A DNA stretch of 64,000 nt from Streptomyces globosus (GCF_003325375.1 NZ_CP030862.1:6689501-6753500); one strand, 5' to 3'; positions 40,272-48,867 are shown, counted from the first letter of the stretch. Numbers and translations: made by a program. The notes: generated from the sequence alone by a model not told the origin.

Positions 40272-41038
40272 AGATCGGCCGGCTTGATCAGGTAGCCGGC
40301 ACCGCGCCGGGTGTGGATCATCGGGGGCAGGCCGGGTCCGCTCTCCAGCTTCCGGCGCAGGTAGGAGACGTACAGCTCGACGACGTTGGCCTGGCCGCCG
40401 AAATCGTACGACCACACCCGGTCCAGGATCTGCGCCTTGCTCAGCACCCGCCGCGGGTTGCGCATCAGGTAGCGCAGCAGCTCGAACTCGGTGGCGGTGA
40501 GGTGGATCTCCCGGCCGGCCCGCGACACCTCGTGGCTGTCCTCGTCCAGCAGCAGGTCGCCCACGCACAGCACGGAGCCGCCGCGGGCGGCCTGCGCGGC
40601 CCCCGAGCGGCGGACCAGGCCGCGCAGCCGGGCGACGACCTCCTCCAGGCTGAACGGCTTGGTGACGTAGTCGTCGCCGCCGGCGGTCAGACCCGCGATG
40701 CGGTCCTCGACCGAGTCCTTGGCGGTCAGGAACAGCACCGGGACCTGCGGGATCTCGCGCCTCAGGTGCCCCAGCACGGTCAGCCCGTCCATGTCGGGGA
40801 GCATGACGTCGAGGACGACGACGTCCGGCCGGAACTCCCGGGCGGCACGCACTGCACCCGCCCCGTCGCCGGCGCTGCGGACCTCGCAGCCCTCGTAGCG
40901 CATCGCCATGGAGAGCAGTTCGGACAGGGGCGCCTCGTCGTCGACGACGAGGACCCGGCAGGGCCCTCCGTCGGGCCGCACCAGGGCGGCGGAGTGACCG
41001 GTGGACGCGGACGCGGGGGAGGTGGTCGTCGCAGTCAT
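40268..41038 (-). CDS. OmpR-family response regulator
   Basis: 256 residues. The receiver domain has the acidic pair in VLVVDDEAPLSELL, the phosphoacceptor Asp in DVVVLDVMLPDMDG, Thr in VLFLTAKDS, and Lys in DDYVTKPFSLEEVV. The winged-helix trans_reg_C domain has LTATEFELLRYLMRNPRRVL and VELYVSYLRRKLESG. The N-terminal ~27 residues are a Ser/Thr/Ala-rich extension. It is the first gene of an apparent regulator-kinase-GT2-GT39 operon, with overlaps at two of the three junctions and a 25-nt gap at the other. Confidence 0.95.
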   Translation of the reverse strand: MTATTTSPASASTGHSAALVRPDGGPCRVLVVDDEAPLSELLSMAMRYEGCEVRSAGDGAGAVRAAREFRPDVVVLDVMLPDMDGLTVLGHLRREIPQVPVLFLTAKDSVEDRIAGLTAGGDDYVTKPFSLEEVVARLRGLVRRSGAAQAARGGSVLCVGDLLLDEDSHEVSRAGREIHLTATEFELLRYLMRNPRRVLSKAQILDRVWSYDFGGQANVVELYVSYLRRKLESGPGLPPMIHTRRGAGYLIKPADL

Positions 41039-41138
41039 GCGACCACCGTCCCGGCCGCCTCTGAGAGCGTTCTTGCCCCTGTCTGTGAATTCCCTGAGAA
41101 ACTCCCTCGAGGCTCCTGCGGCCGTTGCCTCCGCGGCG

Positions 41139-42077
41139 TCAGCCCGCGCCGGGGCGGTCCGGCCGGCCCGGCGGGCCCGAGTGGTCCAGGGCGAAGAGGC
41201 GGGCCCCGTTGTCGTGGCAGACGGCGCGCAGCCAGCCGTCGCCGAGGCCGAGCCGCTCCAGGGAGTCGAGCTGGTGCTCGTACGGATAGGGGATGTTCGG
41301 GAAGTCCGTGCCGAGCAGGATCCGGTCGCCCAGGTCGGCGAGGCGCCCGAGGCCGCTCGGGGGGAAGACGCCGAACCGCTCCGAGAAGTCGGTGAAGGCC
41401 ATGGTGGTGTCCAGGTACACGCCCGGGTACCGCTCGGCGAGGTCCAGGAAGTCGCCGTACTCGGGCATGCCCATGTGCGCGACGATCAGCGCCAGCCGGG
41501 GGTGGCGGGCCAGCAGGGCGGCGACGGGGCCCGGCCCGGTGTGCTTGCCCGGCACGGGCCCCGACCCGCAGTGCACGACGACGGGGATGCCCGCCTCGGC
41601 GAGCAGGCCCCACACCGGTTCGAGCAGCGCGTCGTTCGGGTCGTAGCCGCCCACCTGGAGGTGTGCCTTGAAGACACGGGCCCCGGCCTCGACGGCCTGC
41701 CGGACGTAGTCCCCGGCGCCTTGCTCGGGAAAGAACGTGGCCGTATGCAGGCAGTCGGGGGTGCGGGCGGCGAAGGAGGCCGACCAGGAGTTGAGCCAGG
41801 CGGCCATCTGCGGCTTGTGCGGGTAGAGCATGGAGGTGAACGCGCGGACGCCGAACTCCCGCAGCAGCTCGACCCGGCGGGCCTCCTCGTGCCGGTAGGT
41901 GATGGGCCATGCGACGCCGGTGAGCGGGCCCGCCGCGTCGAAGTAGTCCCACACCTTGGCCAGGACCCGTTCGGGCATGAAGTGCGTGTGCACGTCGACC
42001 AGTCCGGGCAGGCCGAGCCGCTCCCGGAAGGCGCGCACCGCGTCAGGCGTCGCGGTCAAACCCGTGGCTCCGCTCAA
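41139..42077 (-). CDS. Amidohydrolase (metal-dependent TIM-barrel, Amidohydro_2)
   Basis: 312 residues. Metal ligands are visible: His-x-His in LVDVHTHFMPERVLAKVWDY, a His in VVVHCGSGPVPGKHTGPGP, HMG in LIVAHMGMPEYGDFLDLA, and the Asp in ILLGTDFPNIPYPYEHQLDS. The fold is that of the ACMSD/decarboxylase-like amidohydrolases. The longest frame begins with TTG at 42077, overlapping the upstream monooxygenase gene by 35 nt; the true start may be a later TTG or GTG. The substrate is unknown. Confidence 0.88.
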   Translation of the reverse strand: MSGATGLTATPDAVRAFRERLGLPGLVDVHTHFMPERVLAKVWDYFDAAGPLTGVAWPITYRHEEARRVELLREFGVRAFTSMLYPHKPQMAAWLNSWSASFAARTPDCLHTATFFPEQGAGDYVRQAVEAGARVFKAHLQVGGYDPNDALLEPVWGLLAEAGIPVVVHCGSGPVPGKHTGPGPVAALLARHPRLALIVAHMGMPEYGDFLDLAERYPGVYLDTTMAFTDFSERFGVFPPSGLGRLADLGDRILLGTDFPNIPYPYEHQLDSLERLGLGDGWLRAVCHDNGARLFALDHSGPPGRPDRPGAG

Positions 42078-42381
42078 CGGTCCCGACGTGCAGGGTGTAG
42101 CTCTCGTACCAGTCGCGGCGGCCCTGCTCCATGGCGGCCCGGTGCTCCTCCTCGCGGCGCCACCGGGCGAGCGCCTCGTGGTCGCGGAAGTAGGAGACGG
42201 TGATGCCGAGGCCGCCGGGCGTGCGGGCGGACTCGTATCCGAGGAAGCCGGGGACCTCCCGGACGAGCTCCGCCATGCGGGCGAGGGTCTCGGGGTAGCC
42301 GCTGTCGCCGGGCGTGCGGATGGAGGTGAACACGGCCATGACGTAAGGCGGTTGGAAAGCGGGTACAGGGGTGGCGGTCAT
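42043..42381 (-). CDS. Antibiotic biosynthesis monooxygenase (ABM)-fold protein
   Basis: 112 residues. The small dimeric alpha-beta barrel is recognisable from YVMAVFTSIRTPGDSGYPET, VPGFLGYESARTPGGLGITV, and WRREEEHRAAMEQGRRDWYE. ABM proteins range from quinone-forming oxygenases to heme or aldehyde-modifying enzymes, so the substrate cannot be named. ATG 42381 opens the gene; its 3' end overlaps the amidohydrolase gene, implying coupled translation. Confidence 0.88.
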   Translation of the reverse strand: MTATPVPAFQPPYVMAVFTSIRTPGDSGYPETLARMAELVREVPGFLGYESARTPGGLGITVSYFRDHEALARWRREEEHRAAMEQGRRDWYESYTLHVGTVERSHGFDRDA

Positions 42382-42477
42382 GCCCCCACCCTCTGCGGCG
42401 GTGCGGCCCGTGTCCATGGGAAAAGGGGCCTGCGGGCGGAAGGGATCCAAGATTTGACCTTCCCGCCCCGGCTCCCG

Positions 42478-43353
42478 TCAGAAGAGCCCGTCCTGGCGGG
42501 CGCCGCCGCCGGACGGCACGGCAGCGACCGGCACGTCGGTGGTGCGGCCCGCGGCGGCGACGAGTTCCCAGCCGGCGAGCAGGCGGGTGTCCAGGACGAG
42601 CCCGTCGGAGAAGTGCAGGTCGGGGCCGGCCGCGGCGGCGAGCCGGCCGGCGACGGCCCCTCCGGACGCCATCGCGGTGACCACGCGGGCAGGATCGGGC
42701 AGTCCGTCCAGTGCGAACACCGTTCCGTGGTCGACGACTTCGCACGGCAGGCGCTCCAGCGACTGCGGCCAGCCCTCCAGAGCGGCCGCCTCCGCATGCA
42801 GCGCCGCAACCGCACCGGCCCGGTCGGCGGCCGCGGGCAGCCGGCTGCGGACGGCCCGCTTGCGGGCGTACGGGATCCGGTCGGGCACGCCCAGCGCGGC
42901 CCGCAGCAGCTCCTCGGTGCGCCGGCCCGCCATCAGCGGGCCGCGGCCGAGCCAGGACCACGCCACGGCCCCCTGCTCCAGGAGCCGGGCCGCACCCCGC
43001 TCCTCGGCCGTGATGCCGACCTTGACCAGCCCGGGCCCGAACCAGGCGAGGTAGACCCGGTAGGGGCGGGGATCGCCGGCGCGGGTGTCGGCGGCCACCG
43101 AGAACGACCGGTCCAGGCGGGCGCATTCGGGGCACTGGGCGTTACCGGCCGCGGCAGGAACGGCGGCGCCCGCCGGGCACGGCGTCCGCTTCCCGGCCCG
43201 CCGGACGCCGAGGCAGCTCCGCTCTCCGCGGGCGGCGAAGGCGAGCGCGGCCCCGTACAGGAGGGGGCTCGTGCGCTCACCGCGGCCGTCCGCGACCCAG
43301 CCGACGGCGGGCCGGCCTCCGCTCCAGCGGATCCCGGTGCACCGCCACGTCAC
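42478..43353 (-). CDS. DUF2797 protein
   Basis: 291 residues from GTG 43353. It has a Cys-rich start: two CxxC-like pairs around GERSCLGVRR and NAQCPECARLDRSF suggest a zinc site. A GIY-YIG-like strand follows (YRVYLAWFGPGLVKVGITAE) with downstream RLLEQGAVAWSWLGRGPLMA. This matches the actinobacterial DUF2797 family, which has a nuclease-like core but unknown function. Translation is coupled to the 48-codon gene upstream (GTGA overlap). Confidence 0.85.
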   Translation of the reverse strand: MTWRCTGIRWSGGRPAVGWVADGRGERTSPLLYGAALAFAARGERSCLGVRRAGKRTPCPAGAAVPAAAGNAQCPECARLDRSFSVAADTRAGDPRPYRVYLAWFGPGLVKVGITAEERGAARLLEQGAVAWSWLGRGPLMAGRRTEELLRAALGVPDRIPYARKRAVRSRLPAAADRAGAVAALHAEAAALEGWPQSLERLPCEVVDHGTVFALDGLPDPARVVTAMASGGAVAGRLAAAAGPDLHFSDGLVLDTRLLAGWELVAAAGRTTDVPVAAVPSGGGARQDGLF

Positions 43354-43496
43354 AGCGGGACCGGCCGCTTGAAGAAGATCTCCGGCACGACCTCGCCGAT
43401 GGCGCGCAGGCGGCAGAGGACGTCCCGGAGCCGCCCGGTCACGGCCGTGCGCACCACAACCAGGACGGAGGCACTGCCCCGGCCGATGTCGTCCAC
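43350..43496 (-). CDS. 48-residue protein coupled to the DUF2797 gene
   Basis: GTG 43496 follows GGGAGGGA at good spacing. The protein is DDIGRGSASVLVVVRTAVTG followed by RLRDVLCRLRAIGEVVPEIF and FKRPVPL. Its TGA (43350-43352) overlaps the DUF2797 GTG (43351-43353). The secondary structure suggested is a strand followed by a Leu/Arg amphipathic helix. I do not recognise a family. The codon bias and coupling argue that it is real. Confidence 0.65.
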   Translation of the reverse strand: MDDIGRGSASVLVVVRTAVTGRLRDVLCRLRAIGEVVPEIFFKRPVPL

Positions 43497-43562
43497 CTGG
43501 TGTCCCTCCCACGGTCCCGCACACCCGACCGCCCTGCGCGCGCCGACGCTACATGATCAACG

Positions 43563-43596
43563 CAAGAGGCCCCCCGGTGAACCGGGGGGCCTCTTG
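43563..43596 (-). terminator. Terminator of tRNA-Arg(ACG)
   Basis: A perfect 16-bp inverted repeat (core AAGAGGCCCCCCGGT) with a 2-nt GA turn, 6 nt beyond the tRNA 3' end. Confidence 0.85.
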
Positions 43597-43601
43597 GGCT
43601 G

Positions 43602-43674
43602 TGCACTCGGCAGGATTCGAACCTGCAACCTTCTGATCCGTAGTCAGATGCTCTATCCGTTAAGCTACGAGTGC
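43602..43674 (-). tRNA. tRNA-Arg(ACG)
   Basis: 73 nt. Acceptor GCACTCG/CGAGTGC, anticodon stem CTGA/TCAG around CTACGGA, giving anticodon ACG. Its A34 is the target of TadA, encoded at 28032. Confidence 0.96.
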
Positions 43675-43923
43675 TTGGGCTTCTCGGGGTTTTTCGCCCC
43701 GTTGGCCTTGCGAGAACAACAATACATGGACCTTGCCGGGACGCGAAATCCGTTAACCAAACAGGCTCTGACCTGCGGAAACACCCCGGAGGGCGATCAT
43801 CCGGCCGGAGAGCCGGCCCGGGCGGGCCGGGTCGGTCCGCGGCTTCGGGCGCTTCCCGGGGGCCGGCCCGTGCAGCAGGCGGCCGCGTCCGGAAACAGCC
43901 GTCGGATGCGTCCGGAAAGCAGC

Positions 43924-43953
43924 GAAGCCCCGGTCCGTGAGGACCGGGGCTTC
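43924..43953 (-). terminator. Terminator of tRNA-Ser(GCT)
   Basis: A perfect 13-bp inverted repeat GAAGCCCCGGTCC with a GTGA loop, just after the tRNA. Confidence 0.85.
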
Positions 43954-43961
43954 TGTGGCTG

Positions 43962-44052
43962 CGGAGGCGGAGGGATTTGAACCCTCGATGGGGGGTAAGC
44001 CCCAAACCGCATTAGCAGTGCGGCGCCATAGACCGGACTAGGCGACGCCTCC
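43962..44052 (-). tRNA. tRNA-Ser(GCT)
   Basis: 91 nt, class II. Acceptor GGAGGCG/CGCCTCC, anticodon stem CCGCA/TGCGG around CTGCTAA, giving anticodon GCT. Long variable arm. Confidence 0.96.
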
Positions 44053-44253
44053 AGCACACCCCCGCAAGGAGGGTGCGTGCAGATGATGACACAGGCGCGG
44101 GGCCGGTCACCAATCCGCTCCCACGGTACTAGGACAGCCGGTCACAGGGCAAAGCCTTAATCACTCCCGGCACACGGCCGCAGCGGCCGTCACGCGCTCC
44201 GCGGGCCCGTCGTTGGTACCGGTGCACGACGTACGGACGACCTGGAGTGCCCC

Positions 44254-44679
44254 ATGCTGCGACTCGCCGCCTTCGCCGTCACCTCCCTCCTGGCCACGAC
44301 GGCCGCCGGCCCGCTGCCCCCGCTGCCCCTGAGCAGGCTGCTGAGCAGCCCCGACCGCCTCACCATCGCCGTGTCCGCCACCGGCAACCCGCGGGCGGAG
44401 GGGGAGTACGTCCTCGAATGCCGCCCCACGGGCGGGAACCACCCCGAGCGCGACCGGGCGTGCGCCCGCCTCGACCGCCTCGCCCAGGACGGCTCGGATC
44501 CGTTCGCCGCCGAGCCCGAGCGGCGGATGTGCACCCTGCAGGACGGCGGGCCGGCCACCGCCCGCATCACCGGAACGTGGCGCGGCCAGAAGGTGAATGC
44601 CTCGTTCCGGCGAACGAACGGATGCGAGATCGCCCGCTGGAACAACTTGGAACCTGTGCTTCCGGCGGGGCGCTCCTGA
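44254..44679 (+). CDS. Secreted subtilisin-inhibitor-like (SSI) protein
   Basis: 141 residues with a signal peptide of ~18-25 residues (LRLAAFAVTSLLATTAAG). The SSI pattern is present: first disulfide CRPTGGNHPERDRACARLDR, the reactive-site region FAAEPERRMCTLQDGGPATA, then RITGTWRGQKVNASFRRTNG-CE. By alignment with SSI (MCPM-V) the P1 residue would be the Leu in MCTL-Q, suggesting inhibition of a chymotrypsin- or subtilisin-like protease. SSI proteins control mycelial proteases in Streptomyces; a secreted trypsin-like protease is encoded at 57814. Confidence 0.9.
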   Translation: MLRLAAFAVTSLLATTAAGPLPPLPLSRLLSSPDRLTIAVSATGNPRAEGEYVLECRPTGGNHPERDRACARLDRLAQDGSDPFAAEPERRMCTLQDGGPATARITGTWRGQKVNASFRRTNGCEIARWNNLEPVLPAGRS

Positions 44680-44798
44680 CCTGCGACGATGCCGCATGCC
44701 GGGGTGGCCGCCCCGACATCGGCCACCCCGCGGCGGGGCGGTGCCCTTAGACTCCTCCCGTGACATGCCGGTAGTCCTGGTCAGGGAGGAAGCTCGTC

Positions 44799-47700
44799 GT
44801 GAGCAGCAGGCCATCCCGGGGCGCTGCTCGCCTCGCAGCAATACTCGACGCGCTTCCGGACGCGCTGCTGCTGGTCAACGCCAACGGCACGGTCGTCAAC
44901 GCGAATTCGATCGCCCTCGAGGTCATGGAGAGCCCCGGCACCGGCCTGGTGGGCCGCGGCGTGCTCGACCTCTTCCCCGACTTCGACTCCAAGCTGATCC
45001 CCGGCTCGATGCGCCGGCCCGGTGACGGAGAGGGCGGCCGCGCCAAGCCCAGGCGGATGGTCGCCCGCCGCACCGACGGCAGCGAGTTCCCCGTCGAGGT
45101 CACCCACGCCCACCTCGACGGCCGCGACGCCTACCGCGAGCCGCAGCCCGCGTACACCGGTGACGAGCTGCTGATGCTCGTCGTCCGGGATCTGTCCGAG
45201 ACCGTGGACACCGAGGCCGAGCTCGCGCGGTCGCAGCGGCAGACCGAGATGATCCTGCGCGCCGCGGCCGAGGGCGTCGTCGGCACCGACACGGAGGGGC
45301 GGGTCGTCCTGGTCAACCCGGCGGCCGCCCAGATCCTGGGCTACCGGGCCACCGACCTCGGCAACCGGGAGCTGCACGCCCTGATCCAGCACTCCCGCGC
45401 CGACGGCTCCCCGTTCCCCTTCGAGGAGTCGCCGCTCGCCGACACGCTGCGCAGCGGCCGCAAGCACCGCGTCCGCGGGCAGGTGCTGTGGAACAAGGCC
45501 GGGCAGCCGGTCTCCGTCGACCTCACCACCTCCCCCGTGCGCGACGGCGACATGCTCGTCGGCGCGGTCATGACCTTCACCGACCGCCGGCCCTTCGACG
45601 CCCTGGCCGCGCGCCACGCCCAGCTCGTCGCCGTCCTCGGCGACTCCCTGCGCGGGCCGTTGGAGGAGCTGCGCGGCGAGCTGGCCACGCTGGCCGCCGA
45701 CGACGGGGGCCAGCTGTGGCCCGAGGCGAACCAGCTGCTGCACCACCTGGCCGCCGGGTACTCCCGGATGACCGCTCTGGTGGACAACGTGCTCGGCTTC
45801 CAGCGCCTCGACGCGGGCAGCGAGAAGCTGAAGAAGAAGAACGTCCTCATGAACGGCGTCGTCGCGGCCGGCGTCGACGCGGCCGTCGAGCTGATCGGCC
45901 CGGGCCGGGTCCAGTTCGCCGTCCACGCGCCGACCATCGAGGCCGAGGTGGACGCGGACCGCGTCGCGACCGCGCTCGCCCACCTCGTGGCGGACGTCGC
46001 CGGGGTGGACGCCACCGGGAAGACCCCCCAGGGCAGCGGCTACGGCGACGCCACCATCGTGGTCGCCGCAGCGCAGCGGGGCGAGGTCGTCCGCATCGAG
46101 GTGCGCGGACCGTACGAGGGCGGCAGCCCCGTCCACGAGCCGATCGTGCGGGGCATCGTGACCGCGCACGGGGGCGTGCTTCAGACCGTCGAGGTCCCCG
46201 GGGCGCCGGGCGGCGCGTACGTACTGGAACTGCCGCTCGGGTCGGGTGCCGGGACGGTGACCCTGCCGGAGCCCGATCCGGAGCCCGATCCGGAACCCGG
46301 GCCCGAGCCGGAGCCGCAGGCCGGGCGGGGGACCGGGCGCCGCGGCCGCCGCGGGGTGGACGCCTTCCTGGAGGACCGGGACGAGCCCGCCGCGGGCGGG
46401 GCGCTCGCCCTGCCGTCCGGACGCCGCCGGGGCGGCGAGGCCCCGGCCGCGGACGCCGCCCCGGCCGGCCCTGCCGCTCTCGCGCAGTCCCCGGTGAACC
46501 CGGCCGGCCTGGGCACCGGCCGCCGCCGCGGCCGCGACGGCGACAACGGGCCCGAGGGCGGCGCCCGGCCCGTGCCCCCGCAGGGCGGCGCCATGCCCGC
46601 GCTGCCACCCGTGCCTGCCGTGCCGCCGGTTCCGGTGACCGAGCACCCGGCGGGCCGCCGCCGCGCCCTGGGCTCCGCGGCCGTCGCACGTCCCGACGGC
46701 CCCGTCCCGGCGACCGGCCCCGTCCCCGCGACCGGCCCCGTCCCCGCGACCGGCCTCGGGCCGGCCCTTCCGGGCGGGCCCGGCAGCGCACCGGCCGCCC
46801 CCGCCCGCCCTGTCGCACCCGAAGGCGGCTTCGCGCTGCCGCCCGGCCCGACGCCGTCGCCGGCACCGTCCGGCGCCCCCGGATTCCCGCCGCCGCCCGA
46901 GGGGGCGGCGACCGCCCGCGCGAACGGCGATGCCGCGCAGGCTCCGAAGCCCGCCGCCGGGCCCGTTCCCGGCTCCGTCCCGGCCGGCGTGCCCGGGCCC
47001 GTACCGGCGCCTGCCGACGGCGACACTCCGGCCGGGCGGCGTGCCCGCCGTGCGCTCGGCACGCCCGGGGCCCCCTCCGGTGCCCCCGCCGAGCAGCCCG
47101 CCGCCGGTGCGGAGGCGGCCGTGCCGCCGACCGGGCGGCGGCGCCTCGCCGAGCCCCCTGCCCCGTCTACGTGGCCGGTGCCCGGTGCGCCGACCGCGAC
47201 CGACGGCGACGACGCCTCCGGCCGGCCCGCCGTGCCCGGGGCGCGGCAGCCGCAGGACGCCTCCGCCGAGCCGGGCCGGCCCATCAGCGTGCGCGCCCTC
47301 GGCACCATCGGCCAGGGCATCGCCGTGGACCCCGCCGCCGCTGCCGGTACGGCGCCCGACGCTGCGGGCGGCTCCGGCCGCCGGCGCCGCCTCGCCGAGC
47401 CCGCCCCGCAGGGCCGCGCCTTCGCGATAGGGGCGCCCGAGGCGGGCGCCGCCGAGGGCCCCGAGCCGCTGGACGGTCCCGGCGGCGCCGTCGAGGTCGT
47501 CAACCGGCCCGTGCCGCCGCCCGTCGACGACGAGCTGCCGCCCGAGCCGCTGGACAACCCTCGCCGGCTGCTGGTCTGGCCCGCGCCCGACCCGCAGACG
47601 CAGCAGGCGCTCAGCGACCGCGGCTACCGCCCCGTCGTCGTCCACTCCCGTGAGGAAGTCGACGCGCAGATAGCGGCGTTCCCGGCCGCTCTGTTCGTGG

Positions 47701-48260
47701 ACCCGCTGACCGGGCCGATCACCCGGACCGCCCTCCAGTCGCTGCGCTCCGCCGCGGTGGCCGCCGAGGTGCCCGTCCTGGTGACGGCCGGACTCGGCCA
47801 CGCCTCGCGCGACGCAGCGTACGGGGCGGACCCGGCCGTGCTGCTGAAGGCACTCGCGCCGCGGGACAGCGAACAGCACCCCTCGCGGGTCCTGCTGATC
47901 GAGGAGCGCGACGAGATCGCCGCCGCACTGACGGCCGCGCTGGAACGGCGCGGGCTGCAGGTGGCACGGGCGGGCGCCGACACGGACGCCGCGGGGACGG
48001 CCGCCCGTACCCGGCCCAACCTGGTGGTCATGGACCTCATGCAGGTCCGGCGCCGGCGGGCCGGCATCGTGGACTGGCTGCGCGCGAACGGCATGCTCAG
48101 CCGGACCCCGATGGTCGTCTACACGGCTGCCGGCATCGAACCGGAGGCGCTGCCGCGGCTGGCGTCCGGGGAGAGCGTGCTCTTCCTCGCCGAGCGGGCC
48201 ACCTCGGCGGACGTCCAGGGCCGCATCGTGGACCTGCTCGCCAAGATCGGCACGAACTAG
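44799..48260 (+). CDS. Giant PAS-PAS / degenerate histidine-kinase / tandem receiver protein
   Basis: 1153 residues, no transmembrane helix. Two PAS domains come first (LAAILDALPDALLLVNANGT; EMILRAAAEGVVGTDTEGRV then VLVNPAAAQILGYRATDLGN). Residues ~260-480 have the layout of HisKA-HATPase, but the phosphoacceptor box reads VAVLGDSLRGPLEELRG with no His, and the ATPase lacks the N-box Asn and the G1 DxGxG. Residues ~487-900 are Pro/Ala/Gly linker containing seven GRRR-type motifs. The C-terminus holds two receiver-like domains, one degenerate (FVDPLTGPITRTALQS) and one with an intact Asp (NLVVMDLMQVRRRRAGIVDW). GTG 44799 has AGGGAGGA upstream. It probably acts as a signalling scaffold. Confidence 0.85.
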   Translation: MSSRPSRGAARLAAILDALPDALLLVNANGTVVNANSIALEVMESPGTGLVGRGVLDLFPDFDSKLIPGSMRRPGDGEGGRAKPRRMVARRTDGSEFPVEVTHAHLDGRDAYREPQPAYTGDELLMLVVRDLSETVDTEAELARSQRQTEMILRAAAEGVVGTDTEGRVVLVNPAAAQILGYRATDLGNRELHALIQHSRADGSPFPFEESPLADTLRSGRKHRVRGQVLWNKAGQPVSVDLTTSPVRDGDMLVGAVMTFTDRRPFDALAARHAQLVAVLGDSLRGPLEELRGELATLAADDGGQLWPEANQLLHHLAAGYSRMTALVDNVLGFQRLDAGSEKLKKKNVLMNGVVAAGVDAAVELIGPGRVQFAVHAPTIEAEVDADRVATALAHLVADVAGVDATGKTPQGSGYGDATIVVAAAQRGEVVRIEVRGPYEGGSPVHEPIVRGIVTAHGGVLQTVEVPGAPGGAYVLELPLGSGAGTVTLPEPDPEPDPEPGPEPEPQAGRGTGRRGRRGVDAFLEDRDEPAAGGALALPSGRRRGGEAPAADAAPAGPAALAQSPVNPAGLGTGRRRGRDGDNGPEGGARPVPPQGGAMPALPPVPAVPPVPVTEHPAGRRRALGSAAVARPDGPVPATGPVPATGPVPATGLGPALPGGPGSAPAAPARPVAPEGGFALPPGPTPSPAPSGAPGFPPPPEGAATARANGDAAQAPKPAAGPVPGSVPAGVPGPVPAPADGDTPAGRRARRALGTPGAPSGAPAEQPAAGAEAAVPPTGRRRLAEPPAPSTWPVPGAPTATDGDDASGRPAVPGARQPQDASAEPGRPISVRALGTIGQGIAVDPAAAAGTAPDAAGGSGRRRRLAEPAPQGRAFAIGAPEAGAAEGPEPLDGPGGAVEVVNRPVPPPVDDELPPEPLDNPRRLLVWPAPDPQTQQALSDRGYRPVVVHSREEVDAQIAAFPAALFVDPLTGPITRTALQSLRSAAVAAEVPVLVTAGLGHASRDAAYGADPAVLLKALAPRDSEQHPSRVLLIEERDEIAAALTAALERRGLQVARAGADTDAAGTAARTRPNLVVMDLMQVRRRRAGIVDWLRANGMLSRTPMVVYTAAGIEPEALPRLASGESVLFLAERATSADVQGRIVDLLAKIGTN

Positions 48261-48273
48261 CCATCCTGGCCCG

Positions 48274-48849
48274 ATGGCCCTCACCGACACGTCCGAGCGC
48301 ACCGTCCCCGCCGACAACGGGGAGGTGAGCCTCCTCATAGCCCGCCAGGTCGAACCGGGCTACGAGGAGGCCTTCGAGACGTGGGCGCGCGCGATCCTGG
48401 AAACCGCCGCGGCCTTCCCGGGGCACCTCGGGTACGGGCTGTTCCGCCCGTCGCGGGACGGCGCGCCCTGGTTCCTCGTGCACCGCTTCCGCGACCAGGA
48501 GGCATTCCGGCGCTGGCAGGACTCGCCGGAGCGGGCCGCGTTCTTCGCGAACTGCGAGGGGCACCGCCACACCGAGACGGCCCGGCGCGAACTGCACGGC
48601 ATGGAAACCTGGTTCGCCGAACCGGGCACGACCCGACCCGCTCCGCCTCGGTGGAAGATGGCGGTCAGCTCGGGGCTGGCCATCTTCCCCATCTCGCTCG
48701 CCGGCAACGTGCTGCTCGGGCCGTACCTGGTGGACCTGCACCTCGTACTGCGGACGGCCGCCTTCGCGGCCGTCTTCAGCACTCTCATGACCTACGTGGC
48801 CATGCCCGCCGTCAGCCGCCTGCTCCGGCCGTGGCTGACGCGGGCCTGA
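48274..48849 (+). CDS. ABM-fold protein with C-terminal membrane anchor
   Basis: 191 residues. The N-terminal ABM domain (VSLLIARQVEPGYEEAFETW, FPGHLGYGLFRPSRDGAPWF, FANCEGHRHTETARRELHGM) is followed by two hydrophobic helices (MAVSSGLAIFPISLAGNVLL and LVLRTAAFAAVFSTLMTYVA). This architecture, a cytosolic ABM head on a two-helix membrane tail, occurs in uncharacterised bacterial families. The start is 14 nt after the giant PAS gene, so the two may be cotranscribed. Confidence 0.88.
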   Translation: MALTDTSERTVPADNGEVSLLIARQVEPGYEEAFETWARAILETAAAFPGHLGYGLFRPSRDGAPWFLVHRFRDQEAFRRWQDSPERAAFFANCEGHRHTETARRELHGMETWFAEPGTTRPAPPRWKMAVSSGLAIFPISLAGNVLLGPYLVDLHLVLRTAAFAAVFSTLMTYVAMPAVSRLLRPWLTRA

Positions 48850-48867
48850 CCCTCCCCCGCCGGCGGC

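Noticed and set aside
42043..42477. ABM and amidohydrolase as part of an antibiotic cluster
   Set aside because: There are no PKS, NRPS, terpene or other biosynthetic core genes in the window; ABM folds are common in primary metabolism.
44781..48338. A 1185-codon open frame antisense to the giant PAS protein
   Set aside because: Typical GC-rich shadow frame; its composition is Gly/Arg-biased and it has no domain, while the plus strand holds clear PAS and receiver domains.
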